Notes: generated by a model not told the origin, from the letters alone. Shown: positions 1-9,552, numbered from the stretch's first letter. The stretch: DNA of 39,813 bases from JBDNJM01 sp041687755 (GCA_041687755.1 JBDNJM010000088.1:1-39813); one strand, 5' to 3'. Made by a program: numbers and translations.

Positions 1-10
1 CCGGTGAAAA

Positions 11-36
11 CGTGCCTGGCACCGTATCTTTCCCCC
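11..36. repeat. REP-like short palindrome next to tricorn gene end
   Basis: An 11-base inverted repeat, GTGCCTGGCAC (12-22), is followed by CGTATCTTTCC. From memory this resembles the GTGCC-GGCAC core of REP-type repeats that are mobilised by REP-associated tyrosine transposases and scattered through many bacterial genomes. It lies about 26 bases beyond the tricorn stop codon and could also help end that transcript. Only one copy is in the window, so the repeat assignment rests on resemblance. Confidence 0.35.
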
Positions 37-48
37 CGCTCGAATCGC

Positions 49-3000
49 TCAGCCGTCGAGCGTCGAGAGCAGGTCCGCGACCGCCGCCTCCAGCTGCGCG
101 TCGTTCCCCGCAGCCTCGTCGCCCGGCGTGCGCGCCACGTCTAGATCGGGGAGCGCGCCGTTGTGCTCCATGTCCGTCCCGTCGGGCAGGTACCACCCGC
201 GGAAGGGCATGCGCACTCGCGCGCCGTCGATCAGCGATGCGCTGCCGGTCGAGATCACGCCCCCAAAAGTCTGCGTCCCGATCAGGCGTCCGCGCCCGGT
301 CGTCCGGATCGAGTGGGCGAAGATCTCCGCGTTGGAGAAGGAGTTCTCGTTGATCAACACGGCGATCGGGCGCTGGTAGCTGTAGATCAAGCGACGGTCC
401 CGCGGGTACGCGTCGTTGGGAACCGTCGCGGCGTCCGCCCCGCGAGGGACCGTGTAGGCGTGGCGCGGTGCAGTCAGCGACGACAGGAGAATGTCCGTCG
501 TCGAGCCGCCGCCGTTGTCGCGCACGTCGATCAGCAGGGCCTCGCGGCCGTCGGCGGCGGCGAACAGGTCCTGCTCGAACTCGCGCACGCTCGGCTGGTT
601 CATCCCGCGGATGTGAAGGTAGCCCAGCCGACCGTTAGAGAGCCGCTCCACCGCTTGCCGGCGCTGCTCGATTTCATGGCGGTAGCGCAGGTTGCGCTCG
701 GCCTGCGATCCGACCGGCGTCACAAGGAGCAACTCGCTCTCCGCCGCGCCCGCGCGCTGGACCTCGATCAGGGTCTCGATGCCTGCGCGGCCGGCGAAGG
801 CAGCGTCAAGGCTCACGAGCAGTCCGCCGGACGCATCGACCAGCGCGCGATCTTCCACAGCCACGATCCGGTCGCCCGGCTGCAGCTCGACGCCCGCGTC
901 CGCCGCAGGCGCGTCGTCGAGCAAGGCCACCACTTCATAGCCGCCCTCCAGCGCCACGACGTCCACACCGAGGTAGCCGGTGTTGACCGACGGTGCGCGG
1001 TAGGACTCGCCACCGCTAATGCCGAGGTGGCTGCCGTCCAGCTCGCCGAACAGCATCCCGACCACGCGGTTGAACGCCTGGGTGGTGCGGGTGCTACCGG
1101 CCAACGCGCCGTAGCGCTCCCCGAGCGCGTCCCAGTCGAGCCCCTTCAGGGTCGGGTGGTAGAAGCCGCGCCCGAGCACGCGCCAGGCCTCGGTGAATTT
1201 CTGGTCTCGCTCAAGCGCGAGGTCCACGCGGGACCTGGCGCTGATGCTGTGGGTCTCGCCGTCACCGCCGCCCAGCGGAGCGGAATTGGCCTGGCTCCCC
1301 CCGATGTACAGCACGCGCTTGCCCTGCAGGTCCACGGTGACGTCGTCCACCCCGCCGCGCGCGACCCGCTTGCGCTCCTCACCCGAGCGATCGAAGGAGT
1401 ACAGGCCAGCCTCGCCGTCCACTTCCGTGGCGACCGCGAAACGCTCCCCGGAAGGCGCCAGGAGGAGGTCCGAGCAGCCCTCGGGCTGGCGGGTCATCCG
1501 ACGGGTTCGATTCCAGGCGCGCTCCAGGTCCAGCTCGAACGACTCCACGTCGAACTTCCCCTCGACGAGCGGCTCGCGCTTGCCAGCGGCCTTGCCGGCC
1601 TTCTCGTAGTACGCATCCAGCTCCCAGTCCTCCATGCCCAACAGGGCCTTGTCCAGGGAGATGCGCCACACGTCGAAGTTAAAGTTCTGGCCGGCCCGGT
1701 CGCTCAGGAAGTAGAGCCACTTGCCGTCGGTGCTCACGCGCGGGGCGTAGTCCAGGTCCGGGTGCTGCGTCACGTTCACCGGTGAGAACTCTGCGCCCTC
1801 GAAGGCCCCGCCTAGGTCGACGATCCACACGTCCGCATTAAAGTCGAGATCGCTCACGGCGTAGGCCAGATGAACCCCATCGGCCAACCAGTGCAGTTCG
1901 GGCTCGTCCCAGCCCTCGAACACGACGCGCTCGTCTCCGCTACCCAGATCGTGCAGCATCAAGTCTCCGAGCCCGCGGACGTAGGCGAGGTGCTCGCCGT
2001 TCGGTGACGGGGTCGGCAGGGTGTAGTCCAGGCCTTCGGTGGCCCGCAGAACCGCAACCTCGAAGCGCAGCGCCCCGGCCCAGGCCGCGCCGTAGTCCGG
2101 GCCCTCCTCTTCTTCGGCTGCGCCCTCCGCGGGTTCCTCACCCTCCTCGGTCAAGCCCTCGTCCTCTGCTTCTACGGGGCCCTCCGCGGCGTCCTCCTCT
2201 TCCGATTCCTCGGCCGACTCCTCCTCTGCGGGCTCCAGCTCCGACCGCGTCAGAGCGACCGTGGCCTGCATCAGCGCATGATCGCCGCTGTCGTCGGAGC
2301 TGAAGTACAGCACACGGCCGTCCGGGGACCACGCCAGGCCGGCCTCCCGACCGGCTGTCTGCGTGACGCGCCGCGTCGCACGGCCCTCGGCCACGGGTCG
2401 CACGAACACCTCCCCGCGGCTGATCACCGCGAGGGTCTCACCGTCCGGCGAGAGCTTGGCCTCGCGGACCTCGCCGCTGAAGTCCACGTCAAGGTGCGTC
2501 GAACCGGCCACATCGGCGGAGATGCGGTACTCGACCGCCGCGGGCTCGGCCGACGGATCCGTCAGGTCCAGCACGAGCAGCTGGTCCCACAGGCAGAACG
2601 CGGCGGTGCCACCGTCCGCGCTGACGCCTAGGTCGCGCAGCCCGTGACCGTTCGAGGCGACGTCACCCAGCGGAGGCTCGAACACCGACACGGGGTCCAG
2701 CCCAGGAGTCACCCGCCACAGGGCGTTCTGACCGCTGCGCGCCGACAAGAACAGCACGTCGCCGTCGGGCAGCGGGAACGCCGAGTCCTGATGCGCATCG
2801 CTGGGCGCCAGTTCGCGGTACTCCCCGGAGGGCGTGTGGATCCAGATTGAGCCGGTGCCAGGCCCGCGGTAGCGCGGCCGTACGCTCAGGTCGCGCCCGC
2901 GCGCAAAGGTCTGAGCCCGCACTCCAGCGGTCTCGCGCAGCGTGTGGCCGTAGACCGGGAGCACCTCCTCGGTGGGCGCTCCGTCGAGCTCGACGCGGAA

Positions 3001-3444
3001 CATGCGCGGCGAGCGGTACGTGCCGGTGTTGCGATAGCCGGAGTAGAGCAGGGCCGTCCCGTCGGCGCTGAAGCCGGACAGGGTCTGACCCGAGTCCTGA
3101 ACCCCCACGCGTCGCAGGTCCCCCAGCACTCCGGCCTCGCTGTCCAGATCCGCGACGTAGAGGTTCTGCGCGCCGTCGCGATTGGACTCAAAGGCCAGCA
3201 GCCCCCCTTCGACGCGGTAAGCCGAACGGCTCTCGAGTCCGGCGTGTTGAGTAAGTCGCCCCGCAGTACCGCCCTCGCGGCCCACCAGCCAGAGGTCACC
3301 GGCCAAGCTGAAGACGATGGCCGATCCGTCGCTGAGCGGAGTTGGGTACTGGGGCAAGCCCGGCGCCGGCTCCTGAAGCAGCGCGGCTCCGGTCGCGGAG
3401 AACAGGGAGAGCAGGGGGGCGCAGGCCAGCTGGATCGGGAACAT
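49..3444 (-). CDS. secreted tricorn protease homologue (S41 family)
   Basis: Tricorn-type serine protease of about 1131 residues, close to the 1071 of Thermoplasma tricorn; the family cuts oligopeptides into short peptides. I start at the ATG at 3444 because it opens a hydrophobic signal peptide (MFPIQLACAPLLSLFSATGA); an upstream in-frame ATG at 3498 adds 18 residues. Residues about 30-650 are WD40/PD40 beta-propeller repeats (e.g. LAWSPDGRVLYFSSD). A PDZ domain spans about 824-898 and the S41 core follows. Visible catalytic candidates are H763 (FYHPTLKG), nucleophile S1037 (NSFSNAEIF) and E1093 (GTDMEHNGALPDL), matching tricorn His746, Ser965 and Glu1023. An oddity is a stretch of almost pure Glu/Asp/Ala at about 400-450. 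The export signal places it in the periplasm or outside. It is divergent from the M1 peptidase gene at 3645. Confidence 0.9.
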   Translation of the reverse strand: MFPIQLACAPLLSLFSATGAALLQEPAPGLPQYPTPLSDGSAIVFSLAGDLWLVGREGGTAGRLTQHAGLESRSAYRVEGGLLAFESNRDGAQNLYVADLDSEAGVLGDLRRVGVQDSGQTLSGFSADGTALLYSGYRNTGTYRSPRMFRVELDGAPTEEVLPVYGHTLRETAGVRAQTFARGRDLSVRPRYRGPGTGSIWIHTPSGEYRELAPSDAHQDSAFPLPDGDVLFLSARSGQNALWRVTPGLDPVSVFEPPLGDVASNGHGLRDLGVSADGGTAAFCLWDQLLVLDLTDPSAEPAAVEYRISADVAGSTHLDVDFSGEVREAKLSPDGETLAVISRGEVFVRPVAEGRATRRVTQTAGREAGLAWSPDGRVLYFSSDDSGDHALMQATVALTRSELEPAEEESAEESEEEDAAEGPVEAEDEGLTEEGEEPAEGAAEEEEGPDYGAAWAGALRFEVAVLRATEGLDYTLPTPSPNGEHLAYVRGLGDLMLHDLGSGDERVVFEGWDEPELHWLADGVHLAYAVSDLDFNADVWIVDLGGAFEGAEFSPVNVTQHPDLDYAPRVSTDGKWLYFLSDRAGQNFNFDVWRISLDKALLGMEDWELDAYYEKAGKAAGKREPLVEGKFDVESFELDLERAWNRTRRMTRQPEGCSDLLLAPSGERFAVATEVDGEAGLYSFDRSGEERKRVARGGVDDVTVDLQGKRVLYIGGSQANSAPLGGGDGETHSISARSRVDLALERDQKFTEAWRVLGRGFYHPTLKGLDWDALGERYGALAGSTRTTQAFNRVVGMLFGELDGSHLGISGGESYRAPSVNTGYLGVDVVALEGGYEVVALLDDAPAADAGVELQPGDRIVAVEDRALVDASGGLLVSLDAAFAGRAGIETLIEVQRAGAAESELLLVTPVGSQAERNLRYRHEIEQRRQAVERLSNGRLGYLHIRGMNQPSVREFEQDLFAAADGREALLIDVRDNGGGSTTDILLSSLTAPRHAYTVPRGADAATVPNDAYPRDRRLIYSYQRPIAVLINENSFSNAEIFAHSIRTTGRGRLIGTQTFGGVISTGSASLIDGARVRMPFRGWYLPDGTDMEHNGALPDLDVARTPGDEAAGNDAQLEAAVADLLSTLDG

Positions 3445-3644
3445 AGGGCGGGTCGGGACAGGGAACGGCATCGGGGTGGCTGGACAGCCACCGGGCACCC
3501 GCGCATGATCGCTCCGCCCCCTTCCCGCGGCAAACGTCCAGGCGCTCGCGTCGCCCCCCCCCTCCGACTCGCGCGCCCTCCCGTCAGCCCACCCCGCCCT
3601 CCGCGGTCGGTAGCCCGCCCGTCTAGCGTCCAGCCCAACCTCCC
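3445..3644. promoter_or_regulatory. shared divergent promoter region, tricorn / M1 peptidase
   Basis: These 200 bases separate two head-to-head peptidase genes and must hold both promoters. The region is C-rich on the plus strand and I see no convincing -35/-10 pair or Shine-Dalgarno sequence; the M1 start codon is preceded by CAACCTCCC. The arrangement suggests joint regulation, which is inference from layout only. Confidence 0.4.
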
Positions 3645-6038
3645 ATGCGCCGTTACTTAAACAGATCGCCCCTTTTGGCAGCCGCGCTCCTGGGCGGCCT
3701 CAACCTGGCCGTCGCCCAGGACTCTTCGGACGCGCACGCCTCCGACCCCTTCCGGCAGCTTGAGGAACTCCTGCCGACCGCAAACGGGTACCGCAACGCG
3801 GCCGGAGCTCCCGGACACGAGTACTGGCAGCAGCAGGTCGACCACGACATCCGCATCGCCCTGGATGACGCGACCCAGCGCATGACCGGAGCCGAAACGG
3901 TCACGTACAAAAACAACTCGCCGGACGCGCTCGACTACCTCTGGTTCCAGCTCGATAACAACAACCTCGGGCCGGCCTCCGGTTCGGTGCTCGCCGGCGC
4001 CGCGCCCAACATGAAATCCATGTCGTACACGGGCCTGCGACGACTGCTCGCGCGCCGCACGTTCGACGGCAGCCTGGACGTAACCCAAGTTGCCGACGGC
4101 GCGGGCAACGCTCTGCACCACGTCGTCGTCGACACCATGCTGCGCGTCGATCTCCCCGACCCGCTCGCGCCGGGCGCGGCCACGGTCGTCAAGATCGATT
4201 GGAACTACCAAATGAACCGCTCGGACGAGGTCGGTGGACGCACGGCCGCCGAGTACTTCGAGGAAGACGGCAACTGGATTTACGAGGTCGCCCACTGGTT
4301 CCCGCGCGCCGCCGCGTACACCGACGTCCACGGCTGGCACAACAAGCAGTTCCTTGGCTCCGGTGAGTTCACCCTGGAGTTCGGCAACTACCGGGTTGCG
4401 ATCACCGTGCCCGCCGACCACATCGTGGCCTCCACCGGCGTGCTCGTGAACGCCGAGGACGTGCTCACGGACGCCCAGCGCCAGCGCCTCGCCGAGGCCA
4501 TGGACGCACCGGAGCCGATGTTCATCGTGACGCCCGATGAAGCTCTGGAGAACCAGGCCGAAGGCACCGACGAGACGGCCACCTGGATCTTCGAGGCCGA
4601 GAACGTCCGAGACTTCGCCTGGTCCTCCAGCCGCAAGTTCATCTGGGACGCCTGGGGCTATCGCATCGAGGGCGTCGAAGAGCCGATCCTCGCGATGTCC
4701 TACTACCCCATCGAAGGCGAGCCCCTGTGGAGCCGCTACTCGACCCAGGCGATCGCGCACACGCTAGACATCTACTCCAAGTTCACCTTCCCGTACCCGT
4801 ACCCGGTCGCGATCAGCGTCAACGGCCCGGTCGGTGGCATGGAGTACCCGATGATCTGCTTCAACGGCCCGCGCCCCGAAGAGGACGGCACGTACACGAA
4901 GCGCACCAAGTACGGCCTGATCGGCGTGATTATCCACGAGGTTGGGCACAACTGGTTCCCGATGATCGTCAACTCCGACGAGCGCCAGTGGACCTGGATG
5001 GACGAGGGGCTGAACACCTTCGTGCAGTACCTGACCGAGCAGGAGTGGGAGGAGGACTACCCCTCCCGCCGCGGTGAGCCGGCCAACATGGCGACGTACA
5101 TGAGCTCCGAGAACCAGGTCCCGATCATGACCAACTCGGAGTCGATCCTGCAGTTCGGCAACAACGCTTACGGCAAGCCCGCCACGGCGCTCAATGTTCT
5201 GCGCGAGACGGTCATGGGCCGCGAGCTGTTCGACTTCGCCTTCAAGACCTACAGCCGGCGCTGGATGTTCAAGCGCCCGATGCCGGGCGATCTGTTCCGC
5301 ACCATGGAGGACGCCTCGGCAATCGACCTCGACTGGTTCTGGCGCGGCTGGTTCTACACAACCAACCACGTGGACATCGCCGTGGCCGGCATGGAGCACT
5401 TCCAGCTCGAGCCGCTCGATCCCACCGAGGGCGCGAACCTCGCCATCTCCGAGCGCGACGAACGCACCGACACCCTCGGTACGATCCGCAACGCCTCCAT
5501 ACCGAAGCGCAGCGACCGCTTTCCCGAGCTGCTCGACTTCTACAACGTCTTCGACGCGCTCGAGGCCACGCCCGCTGACATCCGCGCGTTCGACAAGAAG
5601 CTCGAGAAGCTCGAGCCCGAAGAGCGCGCGCTGCACGCGACGTCGTTCCACTACTACGTGATCGACCTCGAGAACCTCGGCGGTCTCCTGACGCCCATCC
5701 CGCTCGAGCTGCGCTACGCGGACGGCACCACCGAGAAGGTCGTCTTCCCGGCCGAACTCTGGCGCCGCAGCCCGGAAGCCGTCTCTAAGCTGATCGTCTC
5801 CGAGCGGGAGATCGACAGCGTCCTGTTCGACCCCAACCGCGAGACGGCCGACGCGGACGTCACGAACAACGAGTACCCGCCGGTCGTGGTGAACTCGCGC
5901 TTCAAGCTGTTCGACTCGCCCAAGTCAAAGAACCCCATGCAGCGCGCCCGCGAGGAAGAGGAGCGCGCCGCGAAGGAAGCCGCCGGCGAGACGGTCGAGG
6001 ACGACGAGGAGCTCGAGCCGGTAGGCAGCAACCGCTGA
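3645..6038 (+). CDS. secreted M1 family zinc metallopeptidase
   Basis: Gluzincin metallopeptidase of 797 residues, probably an aminopeptidase. A signal peptide is visible (LLAAALLGGLNLAVAQ), so it is exported. The zinc site is H431-E432-V-G-H435 with third ligand E454 eighteen residues later (WTWMDEGLN), the HExxH-x18-E pattern of family M1. The exopeptidase motif is GGMEYP (397-402) rather than the textbook GAMEN, a variant seen in some bacterial M1 subfamilies. Residues 40-250 fit the N-terminal beta-sandwich. The last 40 residues are charged (EEEERAAKEA) and probably disordered. It is divergent from the tricorn homologue and followed after 89 bases by a DUF6702-like gene. Known biology: Thermoplasma tricorn feeds peptides to factors F2 and F3, which are M1 peptidases. 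Confidence 0.92.
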   Translation: MRRYLNRSPLLAAALLGGLNLAVAQDSSDAHASDPFRQLEELLPTANGYRNAAGAPGHEYWQQQVDHDIRIALDDATQRMTGAETVTYKNNSPDALDYLWFQLDNNNLGPASGSVLAGAAPNMKSMSYTGLRRLLARRTFDGSLDVTQVADGAGNALHHVVVDTMLRVDLPDPLAPGAATVVKIDWNYQMNRSDEVGGRTAAEYFEEDGNWIYEVAHWFPRAAAYTDVHGWHNKQFLGSGEFTLEFGNYRVAITVPADHIVASTGVLVNAEDVLTDAQRQRLAEAMDAPEPMFIVTPDEALENQAEGTDETATWIFEAENVRDFAWSSSRKFIWDAWGYRIEGVEEPILAMSYYPIEGEPLWSRYSTQAIAHTLDIYSKFTFPYPYPVAISVNGPVGGMEYPMICFNGPRPEEDGTYTKRTKYGLIGVIIHEVGHNWFPMIVNSDERQWTWMDEGLNTFVQYLTEQEWEEDYPSRRGEPANMATYMSSENQVPIMTNSESILQFGNNAYGKPATALNVLRETVMGRELFDFAFKTYSRRWMFKRPMPGDLFRTMEDASAIDLDWFWRGWFYTTNHVDIAVAGMEHFQLEPLDPTEGANLAISERDERTDTLGTIRNASIPKRSDRFPELLDFYNVFDALEATPADIRAFDKKLEKLEPEERALHATSFHYYVIDLENLGGLLTPIPLELRYADGTTEKVVFPAELWRRSPEAVSKLIVSEREIDSVLFDPNRETADADVTNNEYPPVVVNSRFKLFDSPKSKNPMQRAREEEERAAKEAAGETVEDDEELEPVGSNR

Positions 6039-6127
6039 CGCCTGCGAACGCCCGTGACGCCGTGCTGACCTCGCCATGCAACAGCCTCCGGAGCCGCCCC
6101 CATGCGGTTGCCCGGGGGCGCGAGGCC

Positions 6128-6829
6128 GTGACGACGTGCACGGCGTTCTGCGCACGCCTGCTCGCCTTCGTGGTCTTGGCTCTCGCGCCCGTGTCCCCGG
6201 GCTTCGCTTACGCCGGCCCCGCGTTCGGCTCCTCGGGCGACGGAGTCGGGCACCCCTACCACGAGTCCTACGCGGAGATCGAGGTCGGCCCGGGTGGGGC
6301 CGACCTTGAGGTGGCCCTCCGGGCGGACGCGCTCGAGATCCAGAACGCCCTGCGCGCTCGGCGCGACGAGATCTACGAGCTCGAGACCCCTGGCGTCGAG
6401 CTCGCTCTACAGCGCTATCTGGTCGAGACGTTCCTGGCCAAGGACGACGCCGCCGGCTGGGGCACCCTGGAGTGGGTCGGGCACGAGCTGGAGGAGCAGG
6501 ACCTGTGGTGCTACTTCCGGCTGCGCTTCGACGGGCCCGTCAGGAGCTTCTCCATCAGTCACTCCGTCTTGTTCGAGCGCAACCGCTACCAGCGCAACCT
6601 CGTCCAGCTGCTCGGGCCCACGGCGAGCGAAGCCAGGTCTTTCGAACGCGGCACCCCGTGGGCGCGCTTCACGCCCGCCGTCAGCGAACTGCGCTCGGGC
6701 TGGTCGATGAAGCCCTACGCCCTCCCCGGGACCGACCGCTGGTGGGCCGCTCGCGGGGAGGATTGGCGCGTCGTGCTATCCGGTGCCACGTCCACGGGCG
6801 CGTCGTTCACTGACCCCTCCCAGCGCTAG
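6128..6829 (+). CDS. DUF6702-like exported protein
   Basis: I choose the GTG at 6128 because a signal peptide follows directly (CTAFCARLLAFVVLALAPVSPGFAYA); the upstream ATG at 6062 would add 22 residues that do not look like protein. The mature part (HPYHESYAEIEVGPGG, a central YLVETFLAKDD, WVGHELEEQDLWCYFRL) resembles the DUF6702 family, small exported proteins of unknown function. From memory these often sit beside M1 peptidases, and this one follows the M1 gene by 89 bases on the same strand, so the two are probably cotranscribed. Its stop overlaps that of the convergent YVTN gene within a shared CTAG at 6826-6829. The family call rests on overall pattern, since no catalytic motif is seen. 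Confidence 0.7.
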   Translation: MTTCTAFCARLLAFVVLALAPVSPGFAYAGPAFGSSGDGVGHPYHESYAEIEVGPGGADLEVALRADALEIQNALRARRDEIYELETPGVELALQRYLVETFLAKDDAAGWGTLEWVGHELEEQDLWCYFRLRFDGPVRSFSISHSVLFERNRYQRNLVQLLGPTASEARSFERGTPWARFTPAVSELRSGWSMKPYALPGTDRWWAARGEDWRVVLSGATSTGASFTDPSQR

Positions 6830-9552
6830 TCGATCAGGCGCAGGGCCACCGGGTTGCTGGCGAAGCGCACGCTGGCGAAGACCGGGTCGAGCGCGACGAA
6901 GGCGTGGTCCACCGAGACCCCCGCCAGGCCGGTCAGCACGCCTGCGGGCACGGCGATCGCCGCGCTGCCCTGGCCGCTCGCGTCGAGCGCTCCCAGCGTG
7001 TTCACGTACGCACCGGAGTTGGCCGAGTTCAGCGTCGTCAGCGTGTAGTTGTCCAGCTGAAGCGGGATCAGCTGTCCGTCCAACGGCAGCCCGGGCGAGG
7101 TGCCCGAGGCGCTTCCCAAGACCAGGTAGAGGTCCCCCGCCCGCGCGGCGCCGGCGTCGAGCGCGAGGCTCTGAGTGCCCCCCGCCGCCGTCGAGACTGC
7201 GATCGTGTCGGCGCGCAGACTCGGGGCCGACGGGCCGACGACCAGCTCGTCGTTGCGGATCGCCGTCGCCGCCACGCGCCCTCCCGCCAGCTGCAGATCC
7301 GAGGTGGCCAGGCCGGTCTCGGCTCCGCCGATTCGCTGCAGGGTCGTCGCGTCGAAGCGCTCCCAGGAGCCGCTCTCGGAAACCTCGAAGCCCACCGACC
7401 CTCCCAAGGTCGTCGTGGCTCCGCCGCTGATGACCTCGACGCTGTCGTCGGACGCGTCGTAGACCAGGTCGATACCCGTCCCCGCGAGCGGCAGGCTCGC
7501 GATGACCGACAACGCGCCCAGGTCGACGACCTCAAGCTCCGCGTTCGACGTGTCCAGCCCGAAGGCCCGCGTGCCCGCGGCGTTCACCACGAACTCCAGG
7601 GGCGAGAAGCCGAGCGGTGCCCGACCGACCTCCACGCCCCCCGTCGGCGTCAGGTCGAACGCGATCAACTCCTGGGACGTCCGCGCCGACACGTACAGTT
7701 TCGATCCATCGGGCGAAAAGACGGCTTTCACCGGGAATTGCGCCGCCGGCAGCGTCGCGCGAACGCTCCAGCTCGCCGTATCGATCAACGTGACGACGTC
7801 GTCGAAACTGCCGCACGCGACCAGCGTGGAGCCGTCCGGGGAGAGCTCGAGCCCTGAGGATTGGCTGAACGCGCCGCCGACGCCGCCCATGTTGCCGGTC
7901 AGCAGCTTGCCGCCCGAGCTCGCGCCCGCGGCGATGTCGAGGCGCCAGACGCCGTCTCCATTGGACACCACGGAGAGATAGGCGAACTGACCGTCGGCCG
8001 ACACGCGCACTTCCGAAGCCCGCGTGGAAATCGGCACCTCACGTGTCGTCAGCGAGCCAAGATCGATCAGCGTCGCGAAGGTCGAGTCGAGGTTGGCCAC
8101 GACCGCCGTCGCGCCGTCCGGCGTGATGGCCACGCCGCTCGGACGATCTCCGGTCGCCACGACGCCCAGCAGCGCTCCGCTCTTGAGATCGATCACGCTC
8201 GCGTTGTCGGACAGCACGTTCGTGGCGACCGCGATGCGACCGTCGGCGCTGACCGCGACCCGCCGCGACGCATCCGCCTCGGGCGCGACCCCGGAGGTCT
8301 CCACGGCCACCAGCCCGGCCGCGCCGCCGTCGGTCGTCACCGAAACCACCTGTTCACCGAACAAGGGCCCGGTCATGACGGCGGTTGCCGCGACCGGCGA
8401 CACGGCACCGACGTTGACGCTCAGGCTCTGGTTCGTCTGCGCCACGAGGTTCTGCCCGTTGTAGGAAATCAGCGGGCCGTTGAAGCCCACGCCCAGGGCG
8501 AACTGGCCGTCAGCGGTGGTCAACAGTTGACTGACGCTCGCGGTGTTCAAGACCGGACCCGCCGCGCCTGTCGTGAGGTTCAGCACCAGCACCGCGTTCT
8601 GCACGGCGACAGCGGCTCGCGCTCCGTTCAGGCGGATCGCGATCGGGCCGCTCAGGTCAATCGTCGTGGTCCACGACTGAATGACGGTCTGGGCTGCCGG
8701 ATCGACGACGGTGACCGTCCGAGCGGATCCTGTGTGGCTGACCGCCAGCCGGCCCGGGGTCTCGGCAAAGGCCATACCGCGCGGGTCCGCGGTCACCGGC
8801 AAGCGGTTGACCGCGCCGGAGCTCAGATCACAGAAGGCCAGTTCGTCGTCAAAGAACAGAGGCACGACCGCCGTGTTGGCCCCCGTGCAGATCAGGTCCG
8901 TGCCGCCCAGGCTCGAGGCTCCGGACTCGAAGGCGAAGGAGAGGCTCGCGACCAGACTGCCCAGCGACACTTCGAACAGCTCGGTCGCGCTGGCCACGTC
9001 GATCGAACTCAGGCTTCCGCCCGCAAAGTTCGCGACGGCGATGCGGGCGGAGTCCGGCGTGAAGTCCAGGCTCATCGGCACGTCGCCGACCGTGATCGCA
9101 GCCGTCTCCGTCGAGCTGGAGAGGTCGATCAGGCTGACGGTCCCCTCGAAGCCGTTCGCGGTCGCCGCCCACAGACCATCCGGACTGACCGCAAGATCCA
9201 GCGGCGAACCGCTGAGCGCGATTTCCGACACGAAGGCGCGCGTCGTCGCATCGAACACCAGGACGTTGCGGGAGTCCCGGTGGGCAACGAGGTATTGAGA
9301 CCCGTCGACCGTGTAAGCGATGCCGCTTGGCAGGTCTCCCTCGGGCCCGCCTGTGGTGGGCGCAAGGCTCAGGCCGGGATCTCCAACGGTCGCGGCGAGC
9401 ACCTGCTCGGAGCCCAGCAACGGCCGCACCCACCATGCATCCGAAGACTGCACCTGGAGCGCCTCGAGGACGCGCGGAGCGCCCTCCTCCGAACCGGATT
9501 GAGAGACGGGGACAAGCAGACAACCGAGCAGGAGGAAGCAGCCGAGGGCCAT
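6826..9552 (-). CDS. secreted YVTN-type beta-propeller protein
   Basis: A 908-residue protein with a short N-terminal hydrophobic segment (MALGCFLLLGCLLVPVSQS) that fits an export signal; the LLGC may be a lipobox but lacks a preceding positive charge. Residues about 70-700 are repeated blades of the YVTN/SMP-30 type (SPLDLAVSPDGLWAATANG, VPMSLDFTPDSARIAVANF, PVKAVFSPDGSKLYVSAR), enough for about two propellers. The last 130 residues form a separate beta-rich module with GSASGTSPGLPL, an LDASGQG turn and a terminal SNPVALRL, like the end of the HAF protein at 31836. No enzyme motif is visible; binding at the cell surface is the usual inference. The leader directly before the start is C-rich and is nearly repeated before the cytochrome gene at 16720. 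Confidence 0.82.
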   Translation of the reverse strand: MALGCFLLLGCLLVPVSQSGSEEGAPRVLEALQVQSSDAWWVRPLLGSEQVLAATVGDPGLSLAPTTGGPEGDLPSGIAYTVDGSQYLVAHRDSRNVLVFDATTRAFVSEIALSGSPLDLAVSPDGLWAATANGFEGTVSLIDLSSSTETAAITVGDVPMSLDFTPDSARIAVANFAGGSLSSIDVASATELFEVSLGSLVASLSFAFESGASSLGGTDLICTGANTAVVPLFFDDELAFCDLSSGAVNRLPVTADPRGMAFAETPGRLAVSHTGSARTVTVVDPAAQTVIQSWTTTIDLSGPIAIRLNGARAAVAVQNAVLVLNLTTGAAGPVLNTASVSQLLTTADGQFALGVGFNGPLISYNGQNLVAQTNQSLSVNVGAVSPVAATAVMTGPLFGEQVVSVTTDGGAAGLVAVETSGVAPEADASRRVAVSADGRIAVATNVLSDNASVIDLKSGALLGVVATGDRPSGVAITPDGATAVVANLDSTFATLIDLGSLTTREVPISTRASEVRVSADGQFAYLSVVSNGDGVWRLDIAAGASSGGKLLTGNMGGVGGAFSQSSGLELSPDGSTLVACGSFDDVVTLIDTASWSVRATLPAAQFPVKAVFSPDGSKLYVSARTSQELIAFDLTPTGGVEVGRAPLGFSPLEFVVNAAGTRAFGLDTSNAELEVVDLGALSVIASLPLAGTGIDLVYDASDDSVEVISGGATTTLGGSVGFEVSESGSWERFDATTLQRIGGAETGLATSDLQLAGGRVAATAIRNDELVVGPSAPSLRADTIAVSTAAGGTQSLALDAGAARAGDLYLVLGSASGTSPGLPLDGQLIPLQLDNYTLTTLNSANSGAYVNTLGALDASGQGSAAIAVPAGVLTGLAGVSVDHAFVALDPVFASVRFASNPVALRLID

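Noticed and set aside
163..1785. A 540-codon open frame opposite the tricorn gene, and similar long ones opposite the YVTN (7861-9741) and CzcA (33463-35637 in the other minus frame) genes
   Set aside because: Their translations are Arg/Pro/His/Ala-rich with no domain texture and mirror the codon bias of real genes in GC-rich DNA; the overlapped genes have clear family motifs.
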